The notes below the pieces were generated by a model. The model saw only the letters and a program-made list of their open reading frames with translations, had not been told where the DNA came from and made no database searches. From NCBI GenBank assembly GCA_947579605.1, contig OX388322.1, positions 186,001 to 250,000 of the forward strand: DNA of 64,000 bases, written 5' to 3'. Each line of letters begins with the position of its first letter. Position 1 is the first letter of the stretch. Shown here in pieces: positions 11,020 to 21,560 of this stretch. The translations under genes and the position numbers were made by a program. Origin of the DNA: Athripsodes cinereus (Eukaryota; Arthropoda; Insecta; Trichoptera; Leptoceridae).

Positions 11020-11453
11020 ATGATTTTATGTAATATCTGTGCTATTTTTTTTTTTTGCAAATAAACCTGTATTATTATTTCACAAAATAAAAATAAGTAT
11101 TTCTGAAAACAATGGTTTTAATAAGATAAATATGCGCTCTTTTGTCAGATTTTCAGTGGCACAAGTAGTACAAGATGGTCTCAGTAATATAGGTAGACTA
11201 TTTATATCATTAATTGAGCGGTACAAATAGTATAAGTTGGTTCTAGTAGTATAAGTGGATACATTTCTGTCCCATCTTTAATGGTTCAAATAGTATATGT
11301 TGAATATTTTTATTATTTGCATAAATAACACCAATGTGGTTAAATAGATGAAATAATCAGTAAATAATAAATCATTTCTCAAAATATGAGTTCTGTAGCT
11401 CAATAATTGGGTTCGTAATAATGTTTTTTTGCTCTCCTGAAAAGTTATACTTT
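11020..11453. promoter_or_regulatory. Transposon 3' region with right subterminal motif array
   Basis: Possible polyadenylation signals AATAAA are at ~11015 and ~11060. From ~11155 to 11300 there are repeats of the form (G)TACAAATAGTATAAGTTGGTTC, matching the AGTATAAG words of the left end, and another at ~11442. I infer transposase-binding sites. Confidence 0.5.
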
Positions 11454-11485
11454 TGCAGTTATACTCTTATGTCCGCCCATCAAAG
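11454..11485 (-). repeat. Right terminal inverted repeat of the transposon
   Basis: The inverse of 7481-7512 with one mismatch, followed by ATTT at 11486-11489, matching 7477-7480. Confidence 0.92.
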
Positions 11486-11541
11486 ATTTATTTGTAATAT
11501 GTACTGAATGACTGTATGTTTTGCTTGGATAATTAATAAAA

Positions 11542-11546
<5 letters not shown>

Positions 11547-11571
<25 letters not shown>
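11547..11571 (+). repeat. Poly(A) run before the S1 SINE
   Basis: An A run next to the 5' side of S1 copy a. It could be the tail of another retroposon. Confidence 0.6.
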
Positions 11572-11572
<1 letters not shown>

Positions 11573-11577
11573 ACAAT

Positions 11578-11820
11578 CGACCGGTGTGGCGCGGAGGCTA
11601 ACGCACTTGCCTTTGAGTCACGAGGTCCCGGATTCGATTCCCGGCCAGGACAAAATGAAAAATGACCTTTTTCAAATCGTCTTGGGTCTGGGTGTTACAT
11701 GTAGGTATATGTTTTCAGTGCGTTGTATATATAAATGTATCGTCGCGTTAGTACCCATAATACAAAATTCATATCTTAGTTTGGGACTAGCACGGTTTGT
11801 GTGAATTTTCTATACATGTT
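11578..11820 (+). mobile_element. SINE family S1 (copy a), tRNA-derived
   Basis: The tRNA-like head begins GACCGGTGTGGCGCGGAGG. It has an A-box-like TGGCGCGGAGG and a B box at ~11631-11643 (ATTCGATTCC, against consensus GGTTCGANTCC). The body carries GGGTCTGGGTGTTACATG and GTCGCGTTAGTACCCATAAT, shared with the minus-strand copies at 58476-58711 and 60255-60479. SINEs of this type are transcribed by RNA polymerase III and moved by a partner LINE. The partner is not identified. Confidence 0.85.
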
Positions 11821-13080
11821 TAAATGTTTAAAATATGCAAATTGTCCTCTCCATGTTCCGAGATTTCTAATAATCTGTTTTCTCTATTATCTTTTTCTAT
11901 TTAGCATAGACTCGAGTAGGTAACCAATATGCAATTATATCCTTTTTTTGTCATCTTATAATCCTCTTAGCATGGAGTTTGTGAGCAACGCGACACGGTC
12001 TTCAAGTAGATTTACAATATTCTATCTAAATATTGTACTCTCGGTAATATACTGTCTCACCTCAAGAATGCCATGTGATATACAAAATATTCGTAGCTTA
12101 GCAATTTTGTAGAATATCAGTTAGATTGTCACCGCATTATTTACATCGCGATTAAAACCGCATATTCTATGAATATCAAAATTACGTTGCAAGAATGGTA
12201 CTTTATTAAGATTCTAAAATAAGACTTTGGCGTTGTTAGGAATCAGAGATCATATCACGCAGACGACGGCTCTTTTTAGAGAACGAGTATAATATTTTTT
12301 TTTTTTTTGTTAAACAAACTTTTTCAATCACCTTCTGTTACATACTTCTAAACGACCCGTTCAATTACCAAACTGTATGTAAAAAGTTCTAAGTACGTAG
12401 CGTTATAGATAATAGTCTGTGGTCGAAAACTGTGCAAAAACTTTAATGATTTCATTTTCTCAACTGCCATATTTTATTGAAATAGTTTTTAGTGGCAATA
12501 AGACGTAGTAAACTTATAAAATTAGAAATGTTACTTTAGTATGAAATAATATAATATTGCAAAATTACACCACGTATGATGGTTCATTCACATTTGCACC
12601 ATCTGGTGAGTGGGATACATAATACCACAATGTCCCAATATAAACATACTTATTATTTTATAAAGGCAAACGTAGATACATACTTCTCTCGTTTCACTAT
12701 CTATAGTAAAAGATCACATACATATAATATTATGTACTGAAACAAATTTTAGTACATTGACACGTGAGTTTTGTTTAAAATACATGATTTGTGAATCGAT
12801 TACTTATTTTATTTATTTATTTATTCATTTAAAGCCTTAAATAAACTTTTCATACATAAAACCAAATATATCAAATATGTATACATATGTTTTTCATTTC
12901 ACACAATATTCATTATCAAGCTCATCAAATGAATATACAATCGCACCTTGCACACACATTAAAATTCATTTACTCTATAAACAACAAACATACAAGTATG
13001 TACTCTTCACATTTCAACTCTTCATCAATGACAATACTTATTTGATTAAACTTAAATTAAATTAAATTAATAACTAAAAA
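11821..13080. other. AT-rich spacer
   Basis: No gene or repeat is recognised. Short frames such as 12877-13065 are composition-driven. Confidence 0.45.
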
Positions 13081-13085
13081 CACTT

Positions 13086-13203
13086 CATTCACTGTGTTGG
13101 TGTTTAGGTAATAGAATTCCATATCGAAATAAATAAAACAAGCGTTTTATTCTACTATTGATATATGTATATAGTAGAATAAAACGCTTGTTTTATTTAT
13201 TTC
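13086..13203. repeat. Foldback repeat with perfect 33-bp arms
   Basis: Arms 13126-13158 and 13171-13203 are exactly complementary around a 12-nt loop. The flank (CACTGTGTTGGTGTTTAGGTA..TAGAATTCCATA) is shared with 46188-46222, which leads into a ribozyme-like motif there. Here the loop carries no ribozyme core. Confidence 0.85.
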
Positions 13204-13371
13204 AACTAAAAACACACAGCAGGAGAATCTTTGTCATATAAATAAAAATTAAGAACAGCAAAAATAATCATTTTTCAAATGTTTCGTGATTGACAATGTG
13301 GAATTCCATATTCATTATTAAATTAAAAATAAAAGAAACTTTGTTAACGTTTTAACTTATTTCGTTATAAC

Positions 13372-13415
13372 GTTTTCGGAACTAGATACTTTATCATCAC
13401 CATTATCAGTAACAA
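13372..13415 (-). ncRNA. Hammerhead-like motif, degraded core
   Basis: Reading the minus strand from 13415: stem I strand TTGTTA, CTGATAA (13403-13409; the consensus CTGANGA has lost its G), a long poorly paired stem II region, GAAA (13374-13377), then ACGT, T, A and TAACGA continuing to ~13362, which re-pairs with TTGTTA. The 3' half is identical to the good motif at 35809-35853. Probably an inactive relative. Confidence 0.5.
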
Positions 13416-13659
13416 TACTGTTAGTATTTTAATAAAGTTATTTTAGTGGAAAATACAAATTTTCTGTTATTTTTGAATTAATAAAAATAATCAGTCAGAC
13501 TATCGAGAAAAATTAAAGCTCTTTATAGATTACATACGTTTTCACATTTCAAAGATTTACAGTATCTGTAATAAAAGATAGACCTGAATGGGTCTTGCTA
13601 AATTGAAATACTGACAATGCCTAATAAAAGTTTGCCTAAAGCCTGTTTTCTTATTCACA

Positions 13660-13735
13660 CGATTCCCGACGACCTGGACGTCATTTTCTCAATACACCGT
13701 TCTTACGATAGCGATATCAGAGCGCTGGGAGGTAA
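13660..13735 (+). mobile_element. LINE-B 3' fragment
   Basis: It contains TCTCAATACACCGTTCTTACGATAGCGATATCAGAGCGC-like sequence, corresponding to ~1308-1350 of the longest LINE-B copy. It is short and diverged. Confidence 0.6.
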
Positions 13736-15362
13736 CTCAAATGGTACAAACAATCTTTGGATAGAAGGTGTTGATTTCTGTCGATTAGACGTTCTCATCT
13801 ATTAAATTATCAATTCAAAATACATGGTATTTATAGAATCGTGCAATAATTACATCGATTCTTGCTACATAGCATTTTAATAAAAAAATGGTTTACACTT
13901 TAAAGCCTCTTCAAATGTATGAGTTAATATTTTCGTAGAAAGATAGCTTATTTCATGTAAAGTGTATATATTATCAGTACTTATGTATAATATGTATGTA
14001 CATTGTACACTTTGTGTGGTTTAAGTCAATATTTTCGTATAATATAATATGCCTAATGTGCAGGTGCCTAATATAACAATATTAATATTTACATAATAAA
14101 CCAATATGATTCAGGTAAGCAGTACCTACATACATAGTGTCTGGGATAAGATAACAACGGGAGAGTTAATTATGTAGATAAGTAAAAAGGCATAATCGGG
14201 AAACATAATTATCAAGAAACTACTGATAAAGTAAAACAAGTCATAATATATATTTGTGGTTTTATATTAAAGTGTTCTAACTCTTGTGACTAATTTGAAC
14301 GCGCTTTACTTCTAAGATAGGTACACCGATTCCACGTTTTTCCTCCCTTACCAGCTTAAGCCAATTCGTAAGCGTCCTTTTCTATCCTTCAAGAATTTGC
14401 AACTTGTTATTGCAGCATTATGTCTCACGATATTCATGTAACAAAAACATACAACTTTACTGATACTGAGAACAAAGAAAAGGTTGAGATGTTGAAGATT
14501 GCTAAGAAATTCTACGAAAAACTTTACAGCTCGTAAATACCATTTAATAAAGAATATTATGCACGTGGTACCTACTCAAAACTGGAACTAAAATTGGTCT
14601 ATATCAATAGTCTTTTTTATGTTGTTTCTTCAAATAATTAAACATTCTTTTGGTGAATTCTATTTTGTTAAAAAGAACATTGAGAGTGTTTTGATATTAT
14701 AATATTTAGAAGACTATGGATAAGAACTAAAATACAGAAAATATTTCTAGTAAGTACAGTGAGATAGGAAATTTATCTGCATTATAATGAGAGACTCTCT
14801 ATGTATGAGTATTCTAAACTTATTTAATATCTGCATAAGTACGAGTACTTTTACTAAACTCATAACATATGTATGTAGGACTGTAGGTACCTACTCAATG
14901 TTAATAGTAATCATGATATCCAATAAACTCCTCTCTTTTGATAATAGTGAAACTTCATAGTAAATATCTACTAGCGTTTGACTAAAGTTGGATTATCTAT
15001 TGCAATCGAATGTAATTTTCTCCTTTCCGTCTGAACCTTTACCGGAATATCTTTAATTCGTAATCATTACTAAAAAAAATGACAAAAAAATATCGTACAT
15101 AAAGAAACTGACAGTCGGGACTATCTTCTCTTTCACAGTGCACCAGACCTAAGGCAACAATTTTGTCAGGAAGTTCATTATGCCGTGGAAAGTCGTGATT
15201 TTCGACATCTTGAATTCAATTTTGATTAGGTCTAATTTTTAATCCAATAGGCAACTTGTGTGCTTAAATTTAGTAGTTTCTGGCTACCTTTCTTATGAGA
15301 AAGATATGTTAAGACCGATATTCATGTATCTCGTCTAGGTGGTCTAATAAAAATACCAAAAT
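13736..15362. other. AT-rich spacer
   Basis: No gene is recognised. The stretch at ~14345-14370 resembles a few words (CTTAAGCCAATTCGTAAGCG) of foldback family M1 (36139-36650), so an old M1 relic is possible. Confidence 0.35.
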
Positions 15363-15530
15363 AATACGACGTTTGCGCAAAACCACTACTCCTACCAAGG
15401 AGTGAAGTGGTATAATGCTTTACCGGTGGATTGTAAGGATCTGGCAAATATTGGTATAGCTGAGTTTAAGCTGGCTTTAAAAAGTTTCTTAAGTAGATTT
15501 TTTAGATATGGATTTATTAATGGAAAATAG
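15363..15530 (+). pseudogene. LINE C-terminal fragment (YQGVKWYNALP type)
   Basis: Open in frame from 15363 to TAG at 15528-15530. It reads NHYSYQGVKWYNALPVDC.., then an alternating hydrophobic/basic helix (FKLALKSFLSRFF) and stop. The motif G.K.YN.LP followed by FK..LK is the usual C-terminus of CR1/Jockey-like LINE proteins. No start codon precedes it and the element is 5'-truncated. It is a different family from the fragment at 46403-46606. Confidence 0.65.
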
Positions 15531-16578
15531 ATTTGATTGTTATTTAATTTAATTAAAAGAATTAGTTTATTTGATTTAATCAACAGATTTATTCTGGTAC
15601 GTTTTTTTTTCCTTTTTTTTGAGTTTCATGGATATGTTTTAGTAATGTTTTGATAGTGTTTTCTTTTTTTATTTACTTTTTGATTTTTTTTTTGTAATAT
15701 TGTAACAATATAACTCACTTCAAAACACGAGATTATCTCTTTTTGAAGTGGAATCATTGAAATTCAATGTTCTATTTATATAAATATGTTAACTATGAAA
15801 AAAAATGTGTAAAAAAATAGATAAAATTAAAAGTAAAAAAAATACCGAAACAGATATTTCGGATTGCCACTAATGAATACCTGTTACTACTAAGAATATT
15901 GTACACCTGTTTGTTGTATTTCGGTAGGTTTTATTGCACACAACGGAGAACAAGTCTAAACTATTTCTAATAATACTATACTTATGTACATACAAATTAT
16001 TATGTAGGTACATTCACACAGATACAGGTATTTTGTTTTCAGGTACACATAATATCAGGTATGTAGATACAAAATAATAATTATTGTCAGGTGTTCACAC
16101 CGCAAACAGAATTCAGACACTGCTATATTATTATTATTGTCACTGAAATTAAATAACTTTTCAATATTACAGCAGTTTCTAATTTCAATTATTTCAAATA
16201 CTTTTCTTGTGAATGCTAGTTGGAAATATTATGATAGAGTCAACTTTAGTACAGAAATATTTGGGACTTTTGAAGTTTTCTATTTATAAGTATAATATTT
16301 GTTAATATTATTACTTCAAGACGTTTGATTCTTCAGTGCAACTCTTGATTTTCATCATTTAGCATTTCAAAAAGATTAAGTCATTATTTGCTAGACGGAA
16401 CGCCCTTAGAAATAGGATTCCAAAATAGGTTCGAATCACAAGTCTGAGTTATTTTTTATTTTTATATCGGTGCAGCTTTGCAATTTATTTAAATGTCTAC
16501 ATACGAGTAATATAATTTAAAAAAATCTTAAATACTTTCGATTAGATGGTCAACACTAGGAATTTAAAAAAAAACTAC
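15531..16578. other. AT-rich spacer
   Basis: The first part may be the 3' UTR of the LINE fragment just upstream. At ~15711-15750 there is a local inverted repeat with CACTTCAAAA / TTTTTGAAGTG words. Nothing else is recognised. Confidence 0.35.
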
Positions 16579-16801
16579 TACTATTTTACCATCACGGCAT
16601 ATCCCACAAGTGGGGTAACCAGCAGAACAGATGGATGTAATGAACATGCAAGCCATCCTCATGCAAGACGTGGGTGGCAAAACTCATCGCTGAATTTGAG
16701 ATGAAATAAATCTTAAATTTTTCGGACATCTACCTTTTACAGAACACTCGAAAACTTACGGAAAAGAGTGGGAGACCAATTCTTTACCGGGTGCTCCACG
16801 G
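16579..16801 (-). repeat. R1 dispersed repeat (copy 5)
   Basis: An antisense copy from ACCATCACGGCATATCCCAC to CTTTACCGGGTGCTCCACGG, with CTACTACTA tail sequence at its left. It faces the inverted copy at 17280-17530. Confidence 0.85.
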
Positions 16802-17279
16802 CACACCAAAAAAAACACACTTTAAAACTCCTTAGGTATTACATGTAATATTGCACAAGAAAAGTAAAAAGAGATTGAATGAAAGAATAAACACATTTAA
16901 AGTGAAATTATTTAGCGATCACTTTCCTCCATGAAACATTTAAACCTTTTTCAGAAATATAAAAAAACAACAAAATGGTAGACAAATAATAATAATAATA
17001 TTAAAAGAACATGTAAAAAATCACAAGTGATTGAACTGTAGGGATATAAAAAATAATACTGTAAAGTAAATTGGTACCTGTCTTATTCAATGCTGTTGAA
17101 CTTTAAGATAATAATAATAATTATTATTTCATGAAAGCCTTTTAAATTTTATTGGACTTTAGGTTAAGATTCAATTTAAAACATAATAACTCAGTTTTAC
17201 TTCTACCATCTACCTCTACCTACTATTATAATAATATTATTACTATAATATGTACAGGGTGGATAGTTTTGTGTTATAT
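16802..17279. other. Spacer between inverted R1 copies
   Basis: AT-rich, no coding signal. It lies exactly between the CCGTGGAGCACCCGG ends of two R1 copies in opposite orientation. Confidence 0.4.
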
Positions 17280-17530
17280 CCCGTGGAGCACCCGGTAAAT
17301 AATTGGTCTCTCACTCTTCTCCGTAAGTTTTCGAGTGTCCTGTAAAAGGCAGGCGTTTGAAAATATTAAGACATTTTACATCTTAAATTCAGCGATGAGG
17401 TTTGTCACCCATCCTGAATGTCTTGATTTTATATTGACACGGTGAGGACAGTTTGCATGTTTATTATATGCAGGTAGTCTGCTGGCTTCCCCACTTGTGG
17501 GATGTGCCGTGATGGTATAGTAGTAGTAGT
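17280..17530 (+). repeat. R1 dispersed repeat (copy 6)
   Basis: A full-length sense copy from CCGTGGAGCACCCGGTAAA to GCCGTGATGGTATAG plus (TAG)n at 17515-17530. Confidence 0.88.
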
Positions 17531-18555
17531 TTTTAACATGTTGAAACAATGGACCCACTTAGGTTTGTCCGCATTAATCTTTATGACAAGCTAAGCTTTG
17601 GGACGTCGTCCACTCGGAAGACTCTTAAAGAGATAGTTGGCACCTTTGCAAACAGACACCTAGATACAGATACCCTGGGGACTTAAAAAACGGAATAAGT
17701 ATTAGACCAGAATAAAAGTTGCATAAAAAACATTTTTAATAATTGTCCATCCTGTAGATTGCACGAATAGACTTGGTTGTTTCTCTCTCTCAGTCTGATA
17801 AAATGATAACAACCGACGGTAAGAACAGATTTAATAATACTATTATTATTATTTCAAATAGGACCTCAATAAAAATAATAATCTTATCAAATAATCAACT
17901 CGCTCACATAACGTTTACTCGCCGTAATCCTCTGCGACCGCTCACTCTTTATTTATTCACTTCACTCTAGTTACTTTAGTTTGTTTAGTTTTCGGTTAAA
18001 GTACGTACAACCTCCTCAATATAATTATAAGCATTATTATGTAGGTACTGAATGTTTTTACCCGATGTTGCTCGGGGAATAAGGAAAGTGTCAAACAAAA
18101 TAATAATGACACACCGCCTTTGTAACATGAATAATATTTTATCAACAAACATAAACCTAACAATTTACGCGTAATATTTACATTACATATTGTAAAAATC
18201 AGTGAATACAATCATCCCATTCTCTCTGTACAACTATTTCCTCAATACTGAAGATTGGGATTCTTCTTAAAACTTTTCATGAATTGTGTAATTGCTCTGC
18301 GTTGTAATTTTTTATTATTTGCAGTGTGCCAAACCATAGTGTTACAACATTTGTTTCATTTTATCCATCTATCGTTCTGATATATTCTATCTTGTTTTTG
18401 ATATGATTTAAAGTTTTCAGATTGTGTCAATAAAGTTTGTCAATATTTTTATATACAGATTTATCACTAAATTATGAGTGAATAGAACATACCATACCAG
18501 TACATACCATATTGTGTAATGGTGAATAGAAAAAAAACACAATTAATATAACTTC
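17531..18555. other. AT-rich spacer
   Basis: Nothing recognisable was found. Confidence 0.45.
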
Positions 18556-18579
18556 CAATTGACTTTATTAATTACGCAT

Positions 18580-18618
18580 ACTAGTGTTCAGAGACTCTCG
18601 ACTCCATCTTCAGGCGAT
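18580..18618 (-). ncRNA. Hammerhead-like motif, incomplete
   Basis: On the minus strand: ATCGC, CTGAAGA (18607-18613), a stem II hairpin GGAGTC-GAGA-GTCTCT with one mismatch, GAAC instead of GAAA, then the palindrome ACTAGT. The U of the cleavage triplet is not evident. Probably inactive. Confidence 0.4.
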
Positions 18619-18770
18619 TTAAAGAAAGGTTATACTTTTTTATTAAACTTATAATAAATAAAACGTTTTTTTAGTAGGTATATCCACATGACTTAATTTA
18701 ACACGAACTTCCACCAAGAACCGTGGGTTGAAAATATCTATTTAATCTTTAATATTTTTCTTCTAATCAC

Positions 18771-18812
18771 CTGCAGATGGAGTCGAGAGTCTTCAAATAC
18801 TAGTAAGCGTAA
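18771..18812 (+). ncRNA. Hammerhead-like motif, incomplete (inverse partner)
   Basis: CTGCAGA at 18771-18777, the same GGAGTCGAGAGTCTT hairpin, CAAA in place of GAAA, then TACTAGTA. It is the mirror of 18580-18618 in the other arm. Core substitutions differ between the two copies, so an intact ancestor is likely. Confidence 0.4.
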
Positions 18813-18830
18813 TTAACAAAGTCAATTGCA

Positions 18831-19640
18831 AGTTAACGAAATTGTGTTTCTTTTTTTAATTTTTTTAACTTTTACCTTATAATGGACTTTCAACAAGTAC
18901 CTACCTTCGGTCAATAATATCAAATTTTTTATATTGTGTAATGAATTTATTAAAATAATATTCTTCTCCGAAAACACATACGAAGGAATAAATTCATATT
19001 ATTTTCTTTTCTAATGTTTATTTATATATGTCCATAAATATTCTGGACAGTAAACATGACTTTCAAACTAGATTCATAAATTTATCTGAAATTTTAATAA
19101 ATAATTTTAGTCAGAATATAAATAAAACTCGACTGAAAACCGATCTGTGCTATTTTTCTAAGAACGAAAATAAAGAATGTGGTTTTCTGAGTATCGGATG
19201 GCTGCTGTGGTGGAATGATTTATTTATAGAATTTCAGAACGGAGATTGGTTCAGTAAGTTGAGATTTCAATAAAGATTCCAACAGTGCTTTATGCTTTGA
19301 CGCACTTACCTGTATTACATACATGAGTGAATAGGTACAACTTACAAGTTTATTGTGTGTAAAGAATTTAAGATTACTAAGTCTCTTAGTTTGAACTGTC
19401 ATTTACAAAATTTTATCTATTTATAAACATCAGATTTAATCAAAATTAATTTCTCAAGAATAAATTGAAGTTTAATTTAACGTTTTATGGATAAGAACTA
19501 AATAAAAATAATTGAATGTGAAAACAAAACCGTTTTAACAAAAACATTTTTCAGTGGAGGAAGCTTACGTCTATTCTGTTTTCCCAAGATGAGTAATGCA
19601 TGAGGTTTTACAACTGTTTTTTTAAACAAAAACATAAATA
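18831..19640. other. AT-rich spacer
   Basis: 18885-18920 repeats the GGACTTTCAACAAGTACCT..TTCGGTC word seen at ~38238-38265, part of the ribozyme-element neighbourhood. Otherwise nothing is recognised. Confidence 0.35.
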
Positions 19641-19642
19641 GT

Positions 19643-19862
19643 CTGCCCGTGGAGCACATGGCAAAGAACTGCTCTCCCACTATTTTCTATAAGTATTCAA
19701 GTGCTCTGTAAAGGCAGTTGCTTGAAAAAATAAAAATCATTTTACATCTTTAATTCAGCGATGAGCTTTGCAACCCATTCTGAATGTCTTAATTTTTCGT
19801 TGGCACAGACAAGACAATTTGCATGGTGTTTTGGCTTCCCTACTTGTGGGGAAGAGTAGTAG
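19643..19862 (+). repeat. R1 dispersed repeat (copy 7)
   Basis: A sense copy beginning CCCGTGGAGCACATGGCAAAG. Diverged, with a deletion near the 3' end, ending near TACTTGTGGGGA and TAGTAGG. Confidence 0.75.
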
Positions 19863-19920
19863 GTATACAACGTGTACATGCATAGCGCTTTCACTAAGGA
19901 ATTACCATCACCAAGACTGA

Positions 19921-20099
19921 GTATAACTACTATACTATACCCTCACGCCGTGTTCCAGGTGGGGAAGGCAGAGAGAAAAAACGCCATATAGATCTATCCT
20001 TACATACTTCTTTCGCTTCCTCTACATTCATACAGTTTCTCATACATGCACACCGATTCCTCTTACTAAAAACGCGACCGTCCTTGAGAATTTGATCTA
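19921..20099 (-). pseudogene. LINE-A 3' end fragment
   Basis: A minus-strand LINE-A tail: ACTATACTATACCCTCACGCC, then GGGGAAGGCAGAGAG and GATTTGATC-like coding sequence. It matches 59100-59275 and 1-190. Confidence 0.75.
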
Positions 20100-21219
20100 A
20101 AAAAACTGTATTAACATCGAATAAAACAAGTAAGTGTTCAAGGACAAGATATTTTAGCGTTTCTTCTCTCTGCCTATTTATTTACAAAAAAAAAGATTAA
20201 ACTTGCTATACCAAATTGCTTTCCTTATAATATTTTGTAGAATATTGGATATTTTTTTGTTAGTCTTTCGTTAGTTAATCCTCCATAAGTCTTTACTTTC
20301 TGTCCCTCAAGTTAGTTACATATAGTTAGAGTTGAGGCAGGAAAGAGTAGGTGGGAGGAACTTTTCATTTTTTTTTTCCGTAAAACATTATGAGAGTGAG
20401 CTTTATTCTAAGTTAAGTTACTTAGAAGAAACATAAGTAGGTATATCTCATTATATTTTAACTGAATACAATATACACGAAAATAAAATCTATCCTCTTT
20501 ATTGCGAAATCTATCCATCAGACGTTAAACATAGTTGGTAATGTGGCGCTCGTTTGCCCAAAAGTTGTGTGTTGAACTTTCATTCAAGATAGATTTTTGA
20601 TTTGACTTTAAACATTGCTTTCTTACTCCCTTTTCTGACAACAGAATATTGTTTACTATTAGGGTGGGTATTCGAAAAAATATATTCAATTTATTACAAA
20701 TCCATACACATTATTTTTTAATAAACGATAAAATCTATGCGATATTTCACTAGTAGGCAAAAGCATATAAATTTGCAATTTTTACAATATTTACAGTATC
20801 AAACAGTTATTACAAAATATTATGTAAATGAAATATACCTACGTAAAATAAGAAGACCAGCAAAGATTATAAATTTACCAGAGATGTTTAAGTCTTAAAA
20901 AAAACATCAAAGGTGAATGAATTATTATCTAAACAACATAAAATTTTATACTCAACACCTCGCAGTTTTAGAAATGAACAAGATGAAATGAAATAAAAAA
21001 AAAAAAAAACAAATTAGCCACCATTTATTTTTAAATAATCTTTTGTCAAACAAAATGGATGAGACAAATCAAAACATCAATTAAAATGTTAAAAAAATAT
21101 ATATAAGAAAAGGCAAGATAGATAAGTAGAACAAATGAAAACAAAGACATATAAAATTAATAAATAGATTCACAAAAGGCCAAGAAATAAGTAAATAAAC
21201 TATTAAAATAAAATAAGTA
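20100..21219. other. AT-rich spacer
   Basis: Nothing recognisable was found. A short A-rich run lies at 20995-21010. Confidence 0.45.
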
Positions 21220-21560
21220 ACCAATCAGATATCTCGATTGGAGAACCATGTTTACACAATGTAACACAAAGGTTGTATTTGGGTTTATAACAAAACCCAG
21301 ATATATATTTAAAAAAAAACATTGTGCAACATGTAATCGGAAGAAGTGAGAAAGGCGTCCCAACGTTTACGAAATGGTTCTAGGCTGGCTTAAGTGATCA
21401 CTTTCGGTGTCCATGGACAACGTTCACCAATTCCACCATTTTCACTGTCACGATGTAAGGTGGTCCACCAATCGAGAAATGCTTTAAACAAACCATAAAA
21501 GCGACCATCTTTTTGGGATCTTATATTTCAGAGCTCAAATGGATCGCGATCTACATTTTA
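21220..21560 (+). mobile_element. Foldback family M1, single-arm copy
   Basis: It matches the left half of 36139-36650: AATCAG..CTCGATTGGAGAACC, TAATCGGAAGAAGTGAGAAAGG, GGCTTAAGTGATCACTTTCG and GATCGCGATCT. It carries an inserted S2 SINE 3' fragment (21267-21320) in the middle of the ACACAATG..CATTGTGT hairpin. The second arm is missing. Confidence 0.75.
21267..21320 (+). mobile_element. S2 SINE 3' fragment nested in M1
   Basis: GGTTGTATTTGGGTTTATAAC, AACCCAGATATATAT and an A run match the last ~55 bp of S2. The insertion splits the M1 hairpin, so it postdates M1. Confidence 0.75.

Larger units (their letters stand above)
7481..11485 (+). mobile_element. Complete DNA transposon with spliced DUF7869-type gene
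   Basis: A 4,005-bp element with 32-bp terminal inverted repeats at 7481-7512 and 11454-11485. They start CTTTGATGGGCGGACATAA and differ from each other at one position (base 20). It is flanked by a 4-bp duplication, ATTT, at 7477-7480 and 11486-11489. Inside each end lie arrays of AGTATAAG/CTTATACT words. One four-exon gene (7983-11019) fills the interior in the same orientation. The near-identical ends, intact splice sites and absence of internal stops point to a recent, possibly still competent copy. From memory, a 4-bp duplication and this protein size would fit the Sola superfamily, but I cannot confirm that, and a family without a name is also possible. Confidence 0.88.
18556..18830. 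repeat. Foldback repeat with ~60-bp arms, a ribozyme-like motif in each
   Basis: Arm 18556-18614 is the inverse of ~18770-18829 with several mismatches (shared words CAATTGACTTT, ACTAGT, CTCTCGACTCCATCT). Between them lies AT-rich DNA with CGAACTTCCACCAAGAACCG, a word also present in inverse near 62600. Each arm contains one hammerhead-like motif reading toward the outside. Confidence 0.65.
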
